Part shown: one piece after another, positions 35,561-47,275 of the stretch
Position numbering within the stretch: position 1 is the stretch's first letter
Layout of the letters: the number at the start of each line of letters is the position of its first letter
Assembly: GCA_949152475.1 (NCBI GenBank)
Contig: OX424568.1
Span: 2,393,667 to 2,457,666, forward strand
Source: Terebella lapidaria
Lineage: Eukaryota; Annelida; Polychaeta; Terebellida; Terebellidae
DNA length: 64,000 nucleotides
Direction: 5' to 3'
Notes under the pieces: generated by a model
What the model was told of the DNA's origin: nothing
Database searches by the model: none
The model's input: the letters and a program-made list of their open reading frames with translations, nothing else
Made by a program: the position numbers and the translations under genes

Positions 35561-35817
35561 TGGGTTCTGTCGGGGTTTTGTGTGTATGTGTGCGTTTTGT
35601 GTATTTCTGTGTATCCATGAATTATATATATGATTGATTTGATACAATGCTTAAAATTATCTCTGTTATTTGTTTTGCCTGAGACTCGCAGCCACTCGCT
35701 AGCACATACAATTATATCAGAAGATACGGAATTACTCATCGCCACTCTTGCCGAATTTGAATTCATGTCTGAATCTTCATGGAAACGTATTTACCTAGTG
35801 GTGTTATAGCAGGATGA

Positions 35818-35866
35818 TGCACGGATACTTGCTTCTTGCTGAACAAAAAAACCTACAATACAGTGC
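35818..35866 (+). repeat. Short relic of the 5-kb unit
   Basis: GCACGGATACTTGCTTCTTG and the following ~25 bases match the end of each 5-kb unit (42521-42565, 47504-47548). It is an isolated fragment 1.9 kb upstream of the array. Confidence 0.45.
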
Positions 35867-36232
35867 CACCCATTAATTTGGAGCCACTTTAGCCAGGTCT
35901 TGATAACCACAATTTGGTATTTGGTATCACATGATTATGAGTGTATATTCTCAATAAACCCAGTGACGAAACTTACAGGCTACATTTGAGTTACAATAAG
36001 AGTGAGAGCCGTAATGATTTGACTGGATCTTCCACTAGTTCTGGATCATATATCACATAATCTCGAGGGAACATACGTTCGTTGAATCATTTTTTTTGGG
36101 AATATATACATTTCCAAAACATTTACTGCTCTCAGTCCACGGTTCTATTGTTCTTTGCAGTAGATTTTTTTTCAGAATCTACTGGGAGACGGTTCCTAGT
36201 AGAATATTGCAGTAGATTATTCTTTCCAATAA

Positions 36233-36727
36233 CACCCTGCAACATATCTTAAGGCGGTGACTGACCTAGTCCGCGTATGACACGACAAGCATGTGGAATA
36301 ATTTAGGAATAACTGAAAAATTACAAGATATTAGCGCATATGTGCAGGATGTATGAAACATGATATGATTATCTTAACTCCCGTGTACGGATTATCGAAA
36401 TACAATGTGCAGAATTTATTGAAAATGACCATGAACGTGATCACCGTGTCAAAATTGGGGTAAATATTGATGGAAGAAACCTTATTCTGGGGAATTTCAG
36501 CCCCTACAAATATTTGTGAAATACATAAATTTGTAGTGGTATCTCGGACGTCGTATCATCCCCCTCAGTTATTATATATATGTGTTATGTTCCAGAAATT
36601 GCATTTTTCTTACCGTTTGTTGATCTTCCTCCCAAAAAATCTGAGCACAAGTCGGTGACAATAACATGACCTGACCCTTAGACAAAAGAACTAGGTCAGT
36701 CACCGCCTTAAGATATCTTGCAGGGTG
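36233..36727. mobile_element. 495-bp MITE with ~38-bp terminal inverted repeats
   Basis: The left end reads CACCCTGCAACATATCTTAA and continues GGCGGTGACTGACCTAG. The right end is its inverse with one or two changes. ATAA stands on both sides (36229-36232, 36728-36731), a four-base target duplication. The interior is unique, and the frames that cross it are not genes. The CAC…GTG ends hint at a CMC-type or related DNA transposon source, which is uncertain. Confidence 0.75.
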
Positions 36728-36734
36728 ATAATCT

Positions 36735-37320
36735 ACTGCGTGTAAAAACAACAACCGCCATTGCACAAACTGCATCTGGTCAAACAAGACGGGTTTGTTT
36801 GCGTACTAGCGAGTCGTTTTCATCATTGCCGAAAATAATTCGTTTGATGCCATGGAACCTTGGTCGAGGCCAACATAATGTAGATGAGAAGGTGAACAAT
36901 AAATGTGGTGTTACTGTTCAGTCCCAATTCTAAATTCACCAAGACACTGGAAGGTGGTAGCACAAGCAGTGGGCATGGTCGTGAATCTAAAACTCTATTT
37001 GTATTCATGATTCATTCACATTCCGGGATTGATAGATATTCATCATTATCATGCAGACCATTCATTAGATGCAGACATCAGTTAGCAAGATTTGGTAAAT
37101 ACCGTGTTGTATATCGTTGAAAATAACGAGAACAGCAAGTGGACATGTACTTCTCTTCTCATGATATAATAATGGTCACAAAGTTCATCACAAATACAGA
37201 CATGCCGTCCTCTGTTTCCTAACACTGTTGAAGTGTGACGGTATAGTTGTACACGCAGATTACTACTCGCAGGTGCATATGCCGGCGGAGATTCAGTTGA
37301 GTTGAGGGGGAACCGAGAAC
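36735..37320. other. No recognisable feature
   Basis: Two overlapping plus frames of 71 codons (36718-36933, 36905-37120) have no motif or splice support. Confidence 0.35.
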
Positions 37321-37326
37321 TAAGTC

Positions 37327-37414
37327 GGATAATCGGTTCAGTGTCGCATCTCTGGAAAATAATAGACTCGCGTTCGGATTATTTTCCAGAGTCGCTCCAC
37401 TTCACCGATTATCC
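37327..37414. ncRNA. 88-nt imperfect hairpin, precursor-microRNA size
   Basis: The left arm GGATAATCGGT … CTCTGGAAAATAAT pairs with the right arm ATTATTTTCCAGAG … ACCGATTATCC. The stem is about 37 bases with a bulged middle, and the loop is ~14 bases. The form fits an animal pre-microRNA. It also fits a tiny foldback element, although no target duplication is obvious. No known microRNA family is recognised. Confidence 0.35.
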
Positions 37415-40400
37415 TATACAGAATCTTTCAAGGTGGATGAGGATATTGAATAAAAAACATTCATAAAACGAATTTGAGGTCCGTGCTCGCCCACAGATCA
37501 GGAATAAAAGTCCTAGATCCAGATGCGCAAATCCGGATCACCTGTATGGTCATGACACTTCAGAATTTATATTATGTAATCGATTGGTAGTACAGAATCT
37601 CAGAATGTGGAACAAATAAGAAACAAGAATATCATACATCAATATCCCATTGGCTGCGCAACAGTTTGAAATGAGTCACTACTTTTTGGTGGCTCCGAAT
37701 TAATGGATGGTACTGTATATCCATCACATTGATGTGGTATGGTTGCTCTCGCATTGGGCCCATGGGTTTCAGTTCGGGAGAACTTGTAATTACATGGAAC
37801 TTTCCGGAGTTGTTTCAATGTATGAGGTCCTTGATAATATTGGTGACACCAGGGAAGATAACTGCAAGAAGAGTTATGATGGGGCTCTGACACAAATCAA
37901 GACAGTGAATTGTATCACACCATCACTAAGTTTTACTTGCACTCGTTATACACTAAGGGTGATTTTGAGTATTACTTAAAGTCTTTTCTGTCTGCATGTG
38001 CCATACACACTCTCATGGGTATGTAGAGGAGATATCGTGGATAAATTATTCACACCACATTCCTGCTGGACAGACAACTAACAATGAGCCGAAATCCTTT
38101 GTTAGATCGTGACAGATCATTCTGTGTTATTCACCAAATCTTCAGTTTGTTAAGTGCGGGTAAGATGTCTTTCACTCAACAAAAGAAGCATTGTGCGATT
38201 GGAGATATCTGGGATTTCTGAGCCCATCAAAGTACAAGGAACATTAAGGCGTTTAAAGAGTGATTGGTGAGTTTATGTATCGCTTTAGAAAGCAAAATTC
38301 AGTCTGTTCTTTGTCTGTTTCAAACCTTGAAATTTTTTTACGAAAAATATCAGATTAGTATATCAAAGATGTATCCATACATTCAACCGGTTTTTTTTGC
38401 GTTGCCCTACTTACATGCATTGTACAATAATACGAACCGATATGTTTCTAGAGAATCACGATCAAAGGAACTGGTCCAGCAGAACTATGAATACATAACA
38501 AAGAATATTGTAGAGGTCGTTTTCCTTCTGGATAAAAATGTCTGTGGTCTTTACTGTTTTTCTTTGTGATTGCGCTGGAGATTTACTCTGCCCACTTGAC
38601 TACCAAGACATTTTATTGCTCTTTGTGGTGGATAATGCAATATGCTGTATAATTCTGCAACCATAGATTACACAGGAGCTGGACCACCTCAATAGCGGAA
38701 TGGGCTGTTTTGACATATCATCCTGATATATTCAGTGAATCAAATGCTGTGCATATTTACACTGGTATTAATGTAACCACCGTAGTGATGAACTGTTCAT
38801 TACACATTTATTAAACTTAATTGATTCGGAACCGGCAATATAGATCGCATAATATTACAGGCAAATAGGCTGGTAATTGTGAAAACCTTCATAAAACCTT
38901 CTGCATGTGGGACATTTGAGATATCCCTAAATCGTCACCCTGGAACTGACATTGTATCAATGAAAACAACTATTATATTGCATTGAGGTCAAACTTTTCT
39001 CACACTGAAACAGGAAATTGTGACCGTATCTGTGTTTCTCATCGATATATTGATATTACATACCTTACATCAACATTATATTTTCATTATACACAGAACT
39101 CGCAAAACAGTGAATCTCTGCTGTATCTAACGCTACCAGCGTGAGAGAAAGCAGGCAATGGAGATTCATGGTATCGACGATAGGATGTGAATTTGTCTTT
39201 CAATGAAACACTCGAGCTTATATTTTCTTGCTTATACTTGCTGATGTACATCTTTAGGCTACTTATGAACCAATCACATGATTACTTCTACATGTGAATT
39301 GGAATCGAGGAAAATACTGTGTATCTACATTTTCTCTCAAATAGTTAAGAAATATAAACGTAAATAGATATGTTGGTGAGAGAATTAACAACGATCGGTT
39401 CCGTCTTTGTGTGTCACATACACTATTTTTGCTCCCAGTAATAGAAATACAAAGGATATTGTTTATCACCACATTATACTTAGGCTTACAGGAGGATTTT
39501 TTACTTTGCTTTTTTGCATCAGATCATTCGGGAAAAAGAAATAGCCTATGTGCATTTACTGACCTTTTCAACAATAATAAGTCTGCTCCAATGACTCGAA
39601 GCAGACGATAATGTGAGGTCACCTGACCCGCTGTAGACATGTGGATGTTAGCCATTTCATTGAAGATTGACCACTCACTAATGTTTTCTTAGTCCTTCCA
39701 TGAGATTATTAACGATGGTAAAATATCACAGGATCTGATGTGCTAAAAGAACAATTATACTAATTTGAAGATACATGCAACCAACTGAAGATTTGCATGT
39801 GAAATCAACATGAGCAGTATTTGGACCTACTCCACAATTTGATCCCCACTTTTGCGACTGACGAGCAGAGAACCATATTGGCAAATTTTCCTCAAAATGA
39901 TGGGAATAGATATTATTTCGTTATTGAATAATCGATGGCATGTTCTCACCCACTATCGCCCTCTAGCAATTAGCGCTTGACGTAACTAATTCATAAGCAA
40001 TTTACTTCGCTAGGTGGCACTGTACATCAGACGGGAGACGAGCTCTCATTGATATGATGGAGATCTAATTAATCTTCTAGCAATTATGGTCAGCATGGTA
40101 TATCGCTGTGTTCTGGGGTTTCACGTGGGGGTGAAACATATATTGTGTGACGTAAGAGCACTGGCATAGTTTGACCCCATGAAGATTGTACCAAAAGACC
40201 AGCCTTTTTCACCAAGTATAAGCTGCTGCTGCAATACTGTATTGGGTATGTTAATTGATCACATTATATCTTCATTGAGATAAATGTAATTATGTTTTTT
40301 TCTTTTTATTATACATATAAGAAGTATCAAAAAGGAAACCAAATGTCACAATTGTCTGTTACCTGTTCCATTAGTTGCACAATTTAATAATGCTCCATTC

Positions 40401-41025
40401 GATCGGCATTCGGGAAATCGTCACATTATTGGAAGATGTTTGATTACCTGCAAACACCTGGCTATGGATACGAGACTTCGTGGTATACCTTATATGTGGC
40501 TCACACGAGAGTAGGCAGTACCGTCTATATGCCCAAATGTCTATCATGCGTACGTACAGCAATCGAAATTAATCAATCCACATAAATTGCAGATTGATAC
40601 TTAAGTACATTTGGATAACTCGTACGTTGTAATATCCTGAATATCTTTTCCATGTGCTACACAGAATCGTTGAGACTTCAATAAGCCCAAGTTTAGAATG
40701 TACATCACTATTCGCACAAAAGCTTCTCCGGTTTTAAACAGTTCGGAACACAAACGTGTTTACGTCATTCAATACCTTAAATCTCCTGACCCTCGTGACC
40801 CATTCCACACCATTTGACACTTGGATTACGAACCAAATTCAACAGTCACGGAAACACGATACAATGCTTCAAAGGCTCATAAACTCTTATATGAAGACAG
40901 CAACCTCTCTACGCGTAAATATGATACTCGTGAAACCTTTCATCAATCAAACTTGGTGGATTTAGATCGCGTTCATTGTTATGCAAATATATGTAAATTG
41001 CAATATCATAATCCAGTATAAAATC

Positions 41026-41276
41026 CAGCGGCGGAACCAGGATCAATTGAGCGAAGCGAGAGAACATTGCGGTCTGGTGTCCGGGGGGCGCCGTAAGGCC
41101 CCTGGGAAAAAATGCATATTCATAGTTTTTATAGCATCTCGGATGTGTATTTTAGGGGTCCTTTGGCGTTCATAATGGATCAAAAACTTTATTAATTATT
41201 TAAAAAAATATTTCAGGGGTGTAGGGGGGGGGGGGGGGGTGGGCCCTGGACACATAGCCCCCCAGATCCGCCCCTG
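41026..41276. mobile_element. hAT-type MITE in unit copy 1
   Basis: The ends are CAGCGGCGGA … and … GATCCGCCCCTG, inverse to each other for about 12 bases. The flanks ATAAAATC and ACAAAATC form an eight-base target duplication with one mismatch, the hAT signature. A 17-base G-run lies near the right end. The same insertion is in copies 2 and 3, so it predates the unit's amplification. Confidence 0.7.
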
Positions 41277-41409
41277 ACAAAATCTATACAAGAGTATAGA
41301 TAAAAGTATAAGATCTAGTATCTCACATTTTTGGAGAGATTCCATAAACCATTTGAAATTCCCATCTAGATCACACAATTTCGAAAACAATCAGCAATCA
41401 TAAGCTTAC

Positions 41410-41576
41410 ACATTCATGTGTAGACTGAGTTCATTTCTGCCCAGCACAAATGTTATCGGCATGGTCTCGTTTCTTCGAGCGTTCTGATCAAACTGACTGG
41501 ACAGACTTCTTCCTAAGATAGTATTGTTTCTCACGCTTTCACCATAGAAGCAAGAATTACTTATTTCGAATTCTCC
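41410..41576 (-). pseudogene. Exon-like module M5 in unit copy 1, frame open
   Basis: This is a 167-bp minus-strand stretch between acceptor CCGACACATACCCAG and donor TGAATGT/GTAAGC. The frame includes N-S-C-F-Y-G-E-S-V-R-N-N-T-I-L-G and P-I-T-F-V-L-G-R-N-E-L. Copy 2 differs by several replacements but keeps length and frame. A faint likeness of F-D-Q … P-I-T-F-V-L-G to the FKBP fold signature was noted but is not trusted. Confidence 0.35.
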
Positions 41577-41789
41577 CTGGGTATGTGTCGGAAGATAATC
41601 AGGAAAAACAAATCGGGATCTATTGTGAGATATCTTATAAATAACAATTTTATTTTCATCAATTAGTCTAATTTCAGCATAATACCTCTATAGAGGAAAT
41701 CATGGCCTTCCCGTGCCAGGTGGAGCACATCTGTGTTACATAAAACTCCGATCCTATCCAAAATGCTGGCAGTCAGCAATTAGCTACTT

Positions 41790-41872
41790 TGTGTGGGTAA
41801 ATTATGGCTATACCCTCCACGATGTAATGGCTTCTCTTATCTACAAATAACTCGGCCATGCCAATAGTATTT
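41790..41872 (-). pseudogene. Exon-like module M4 in unit copy 1, 23-base deletion
   Basis: A-E-L-F-V-D-K-R-S-H-Y-I-V-E is intact, but the following C-T-C segment is removed by a deletion that is not a multiple of three. Confidence 0.45.
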
Positions 41873-42104
41873 GTTTGCTTCGGATTTTGTGAAGGCTAAT
41901 ATAATTACTTCCACTGAATGTGCCATCTCCATGTGCATCGAACCATTTTCATCCTGATATGTATATTTTGTCTGTCCTGTATTAGGTTTTGAAAAATGTC
42001 AATGTCATAGTCAACACCTTGCATGATATTTGCACATAATTTTGCTTTGGATCGACGGGTCAAATTATATATATTTCAGTTGGGTGTAAGTATCAATCTA
42101 TTAC

Positions 42105-42291
42105 CACCGATACAGCCAATTTTGTATGATTCCAATAACAAACGTAAAATACAACATTTTGCAATAGAAACAAATCCCGACCAAATACTTCATCAAAAGA
42201 CACACTGGCGTCATTAAGGGCAGACAGTGTGGTAAACGTAGTTGTTTCTACTGTACACCTGATGGAATTAGTATACAACTGCCCAACAACT
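42105..42291 (-). pseudogene. Exon-like module M3 in unit copy 1
   Basis: The minus frame is open from V-V-G-Q-L-Y-T-N-S-I-R-C-T-V-E to V-F-Y-V-C-Y-W-N-H. CATAAG stands at the acceptor and GTAATAG at the donor. It lies upstream of M4 and M5 on the same strand, so the order M3-M4-M5 may reflect exon order of the lost gene. Confidence 0.45.
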
Positions 42292-45200
42292 TATGAAAAT
42301 AATCTAGAAATCCGAAACAAACCCCGTGGTATAATATATGTTTAGCACCATATTTTTCAAATGTTAGATTTCTATCTTTAAAGTTTGTGATCTATTTCAA
42401 TGCTAAGTTTCATACCAAGTACAAACTCTCCAGATAAAAACACCATATGGCAAGTTATCAGATGTTTGAATTGCACAGTGTATTCAAAAGAGAATATTTA
42501 TCTAGAATATGCCAGAACGTGCATGGATACTTGCTCCTTGTTGAACAAGAAATCCTACAAAAATCCATCACATTTTGATGTGGTATGGTTGCTCTCGCAT
42601 TGGGCCCATGGGTTTCAGTTCATGAGAACTTGTAATTACATGGAACCCGTAATTAGGCCCATGACACTATTATCAAGAGTTTGGGAAACACATGTCCTTT
42701 CGGAGTTGTTTCAATGTATGAGGTCCTTGATAATATTGGTGACGCCAGGGAAGATAACTGCAAGAAGAGTTATGATGGGGCTCTGACCCAAATCAAGACA
42801 GTGAATTGTATCACACCACCACTAAGTTTTACTTGCACTCATTATACACTAAGGGTGATTTCGAGGATTACTTGAAGTCTTTCCTGTCTGCGTGTTAATT
42901 GGTGACGGAAGCCACGTGTGGGGGCAGGAAATGTTCACTTTTTTAGGAACACATGATTTCATCTCATTATAGCTTTAAATGAGGGATCATGATGTGCCAT
43001 ACATAGTCTCATGGGCATGTAGTGGAGATATCGTGGATAAATTATTCACACCACATTCCTGCTGGACAGACAACTAACAATGAGCCGAAATCCTTTGTTA
43101 GATCGTGACAGATCATTCTGTGTTATTCACCAAATCTTCAGTTTGTTAAGTGCGGGTAAGATGTCTTTCACTCAACAAAAGAAGCATGGTGCGATTGGAG
43201 ATATCTGGGATTTCTGAGCCCATCAAAGTACAAGGAACATTAAGGCGTTTAAAGAGTGATTCGTGCGTTTATGTATCGCTTTAGAAAGCAAAATTCAGTC
43301 TGTTCCTTGTCTGCTTCAAACCTGGAATTTTTTTTACAAAAAATATCAGATTAGTATATCAAAGGTGTATCCATATATTCAACCGGTTTTTTTTTTGCGT
43401 TGCCCTACTTACATGCATTGTACAATAATACGAACCGATATGTTTCTAGAGAATCACGATCAAAGGAACTGGTCCAGCAGAACTATGAATACATAACAAA
43501 GAATATTGTAGGGCCGTTTTCCTTCTGGATAAAAATGTCTGTGGTCTTTACTGTTTTTCTTTGTGATTGCGCTGGAGATTTACTCTGCCCACTTGACTAC
43601 CAAGACATTTTATCGCTCTTTGTGGTGGATAATGCAATATGCTGTATAATTCTGCAACCATAGTTTATACAGGAGCTGGACCACCTCAGTAGCGGAATGC
43701 GCTGTTTTGACATATGATCCTGATATATTCAGTGAATCAAATGCTGTGCATATTTACACTGGTACTAATGTAACCACCGTAGTGATGAACTATTCATTAC
43801 ACGTTTATTAAAGTTAATTGATAGGAAACCAACAATATACATCGCATAATATTACAGGCAAATAGGCTGGTAATTGTGAAAACCTTCATGAAACCTTCTG
43901 CATGTGGGACATTTGAGATATCCCTAAATCGTCACCCTGGAACTGTCATTGTATCAATGAAAACAACTATTATATTGCATTGAGGTTAAACTTCTCTCAC
44001 ACTGGAACAGGAAATTGTGATCGTATCTGTGTTTCTCATCAATATATTGATATTACATACCTTACATCAACATGATATTTTTATCATACACAGAACCCGC
44101 AAAACAGTGAATCTCTGCTTTATCTAACGCTACCAGCGTGAGAGAAAGCAGACAATGGAGATTCATGGTATCGACGACAGGATGTGAATTTGTCTTTCAA
44201 TGAAACACTCGAGGTCTGGTTTGATATAGTTCACGTGTCTGGGGTTTGGCATTGGATAGATATATACATCTAATCATATTTCCTTGCTTATACTTGCTGA
44301 TGTACATCTTTAGGCTACTTATGAACCAATCACATGATTACTTCTACATGTAAATCGGAATCGAGGAAAATACTGTGTATCTACATTTTCTCTCAAATAG
44401 TTAAGAAATATAAACGTAAATAGATATGTTGGTGAGAGAATTAACAACGATCGGTTCCGTCTTTGTGTGTCACATACACTATTTTTGCTCACAGTAACAG
44501 AAATACAAAGGATATTGTTTATCACCACATTATACTTAGGCTTACAGGAGGATTTTTTACATTGCTTTTTTGCATCAGATCATTCGAGAGAAAATAAATA
44601 GCCTATGTGCATTTACCGACCTTTTCAACAATAATGAAGTCTGCTCCAATGACTCGAAGCAGACGATAATGTGAGGTCACCTGACCAGCTGTAGACATGT
44701 GGATGTCAGCAATTTCATTGAAGATTGATCACTCACTAATGTTTTCTTAGTCTTTTCATGAGATTATCAACGATGGTGAAATATCACGAAGATCTGATGT
44801 GCCATATTGACAAATTTTCCTCAATGATGGAAATAGATATTATTTCGTTATTGAGTAATTGATGGTGTGTTCTCACCCATTATCGCCCTCTAGCAATTAG
44901 CCCTTGACGTAACTGATTGATTAGCAATTTACTTCGCTAGGTGACACTGTACATCAGACGGGGGACAAGATGTCATCGATATGATGAAAAACTAATCACA
45001 CTCCTAGCAATTATGGTCAGCATGGTATATCCCTGTGTTCTGGGGTTTCCCCTGGGGGGGGGGGGGGTTAGAACATATATTGTGTGACGTAAGAACACTG
45101 GCAAAATTTGACCCATGAAGATTGAACCAAAAGACCAGCCTTTTTCACCAAGTATAAGCTGCTGCTGCAATACTGTATTGGGTCGGTTAATAAATCACAT

Positions 45201-45959
45201 TATATCTTCATTGACAGAAATGTAATTCTGTGGTTTTCTTTTTATTTTACATATAAGAAGTATCAAAAAGGAAACCAAATGTCACAATTGTCTGTTACCT
45301 GTTCCATTAGTTGCACAATTTAATAACGCTCCAGTCGATCGGCATTCGGGTGTTGTCACATTATTGGAAGATGTTTGATTACCTGCGAACACCTGGCTAT
45401 GAATACGAGACTTCGTGGTATACCTTATATGTGGCTCACACGAGAGTAGGCAGTACCATCTATATGCCCAAATGTCTATCATGCGTACGTACAGCAATAG
45501 AACTAATCAATCCACATAAATTGCAGATTGATACTTAAGTACATTTGGATAACTCGTACGTTGTAATATCCTGAATATCTTTTCCATGTGCTACACAGAA
45601 TCGTTGAGACTTCAATAAGCCCAAGTTTAGGATGTACATCGCTATTTGCACAAAAGCTTCTCCGGTTTTAAACAGTTCGGAACACAAACGTGTTTACGTC
45701 ATTCAATACCTTAAATCGCCTGACCCTCGTGACCCATTCCACACCATTTGACACTTGGATTACGAACCAAATTCAACAGTCACGGAAACACGATACAATG
45801 CTTCAAAGGCTCATAAACTTTTATATGAAGACAGCAACCTCTCTATGCTCAAATATGATACTCGTGAAACCTTTCATCAATCAAACTTGGTGGATTTAGA
45901 TCGCGTTCATTGTTATGCAGATATATGTAAATTGCAATATCATAATCCAGTATAAAATC

Positions 45960-46197
45960 CAGCGGCGGATCCAGGATCGATTGAGCGATGCGAGAGAACA
46001 TTGCGGTCTGGGGTCCGGGGGGTGCCATAAGGCCCCTGGGAAAAAAATGCATATTCATAGTTTTTATAGCATTTTGGTGTGTATTTTAGGGGTCCTTTGG
46101 CGTTCATAATGGATCAAAACCTATATTAATTATTAAAAGAAAATATTTCAGGGGTGTATGGGGGCCCTGGACCCATAGCCCCCCAGATCCGCCACTG
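45960..46197. mobile_element. hAT-type MITE in unit copy 2
   Basis: CAGCGGCGGATC … GATCCGCCACTG with 8-base flanks ATAAAATC / ACAAAATC. It lacks the long G-run of copies 1 and 3, which explains the length difference. Confidence 0.72.
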
Positions 46198-46358
46198 ACA
46201 AAATCTATACAAGAGTATAGAAATCTATAGATATAAGTATAAAATCTAGTATCTCATATTTTTGGAGATTCCATAAACCATTTGAAATTCCCATCTAGAG
46301 CACACAATTTCGCAATCATAAGCTCATCATACGCTTACATAAGCAATCATAAGCTTAC

Positions 46359-46525
46359 ACATTCATGTGTAGACTGAGTTCATTTCTGCCCAGTACAAAT
46401 GTTATCGGCATGGTCTCGTTCCTTCGAGCGTTCTGATCAAACTCACTCGACATACTTCTTCCTAGGATAGTATTGTTTCTCACGCTTTCACCAGAGAAAC
46501 AAGAATTAACTACTTCGATCTCTCC
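46359..46525 (-). pseudogene. Exon-like module M5 in unit copy 2, frame open
   Basis: 167 bp with the same borders as 41410-41576. The frame begins E-I-E-V-V-N-S-C-F-S-G-E-S-V-R-N-N-T and is uninterrupted to the donor GTAAGC. Confidence 0.35.
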
Positions 46526-46749
46526 CTGGGTATGTGTCGGAAGATAATCAGGAAAAACAAATCGGGATCTATCGTGAGATATCTTATAAATCACAATTTT
46601 ATTTTCATCAATTAGTCTAATTTCAGCATAATACCTCTATAGAGGAAATCATGGCCTTCCCGTGCCAGGTGGAGCACATCTGTATTACATAAAACTCTGA
46701 TCCTATCCAAAATGCTGGCAGTCAGCAATCGTCACAGTCATTAGCTACT

Positions 46750-46872
46750 TTGTGTGGGTAAATTATGGCTATACCCCTGACAAGTACAGCCATTCCCCTC
46801 CACGATGTAATGGCTTCTCTTATCTACAAATAACTCGGCCATGCCAATAGTATTTGTTTGCTTCGGATTTTG
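46750..46872 (-). pseudogene. Exon-like module M4 in unit copy 2
   Basis: Reads G-M-A-E-L-F-V-D-K-R-S-H-Y-I-V-E-G-N-G-C and then C-Q-G-Y-S-H-N. It is aligned with 24335-24457 except for a three-codon difference. Confidence 0.4.
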
Positions 46873-47088
46873 TGAAGGCTAATATAAGTACTTCCACTGA
46901 ATGTGCCATCTCCCATGTGCATCGAACCATTTTCATCCTGATATGTATATTTTGTCTGTCCTGTATTAGGTTTCGAAAAATGTCAATGTCATAGTCAACA
47001 CCTTGAATGATATTTGCACATAATTTTGCTTTGGATCGACGGGTCAAATTATATATAATTCAGTTGGGTGTAAGTATCAATCTATTAC

Positions 47089-47275
47089 CACCGATACAGC
47101 CAATTTTTGATGATTCCAATAACAAACGTAAAATACAACATTTTGCAATAGAAACAAATCCCGACCAAATACTTCATCAAAAGATACACTGGCGTCATTA
47201 GGGGCAGACAGTGTGGTAAACGTAGTTGTTTCTACTGTACACCTGATGGAATTAGTATACAACTGCCCAACAACG
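47089..47275 (-). pseudogene. Exon-like module M3 in unit copy 2, acceptor lost
   Basis: The frame is open as in copy 1, but the acceptor dinucleotide has changed (CATACG for CATAAG). This copy could not be spliced in the same way. Confidence 0.42.

Larger units (their letters stand above)
37719..42564. repeat. 5-kb tandem unit, copy 1
   Basis: It starts at CCATCACATTGATGTGG and is colinear with copies 2 and 3, a few percent different by eye. Private deletions mark copy 1: about 60 bases after 37798, ~110 bases near 37990, ~50 bases near 39210, and 23 bases inside module M4. It contains one hAT-type MITE and modules M3, M4 and M5 on the minus strand. Plus-strand frames shared by copies (for example near 37809-37976 and 38264-38569) lack motifs. 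They are not called as genes. Confidence 0.85.

Noticed and set aside
40682-40950. Plus frame K-F-R-M-Y-I-T-I-R-T-K-A-S-P-V-L in the 5-kb units
   Set aside because: Open for about 43 codons in copies 1 and 2, but stopped in copy 3 and followed by a stop in all. This length is expected by chance and no domain is seen.
41224-41240. G-runs of different length in the three hAT-type MITE copies
   Set aside because: Homopolymer length differences are expected from slippage or sequencing error and carry no message.
46359-46525. FKBP-type isomerase similarity in module M5
   Set aside because: Only a short F-D … P-I-T-F-V-L-G stretch resembles the family. The hallmark residues before and after it are absent.
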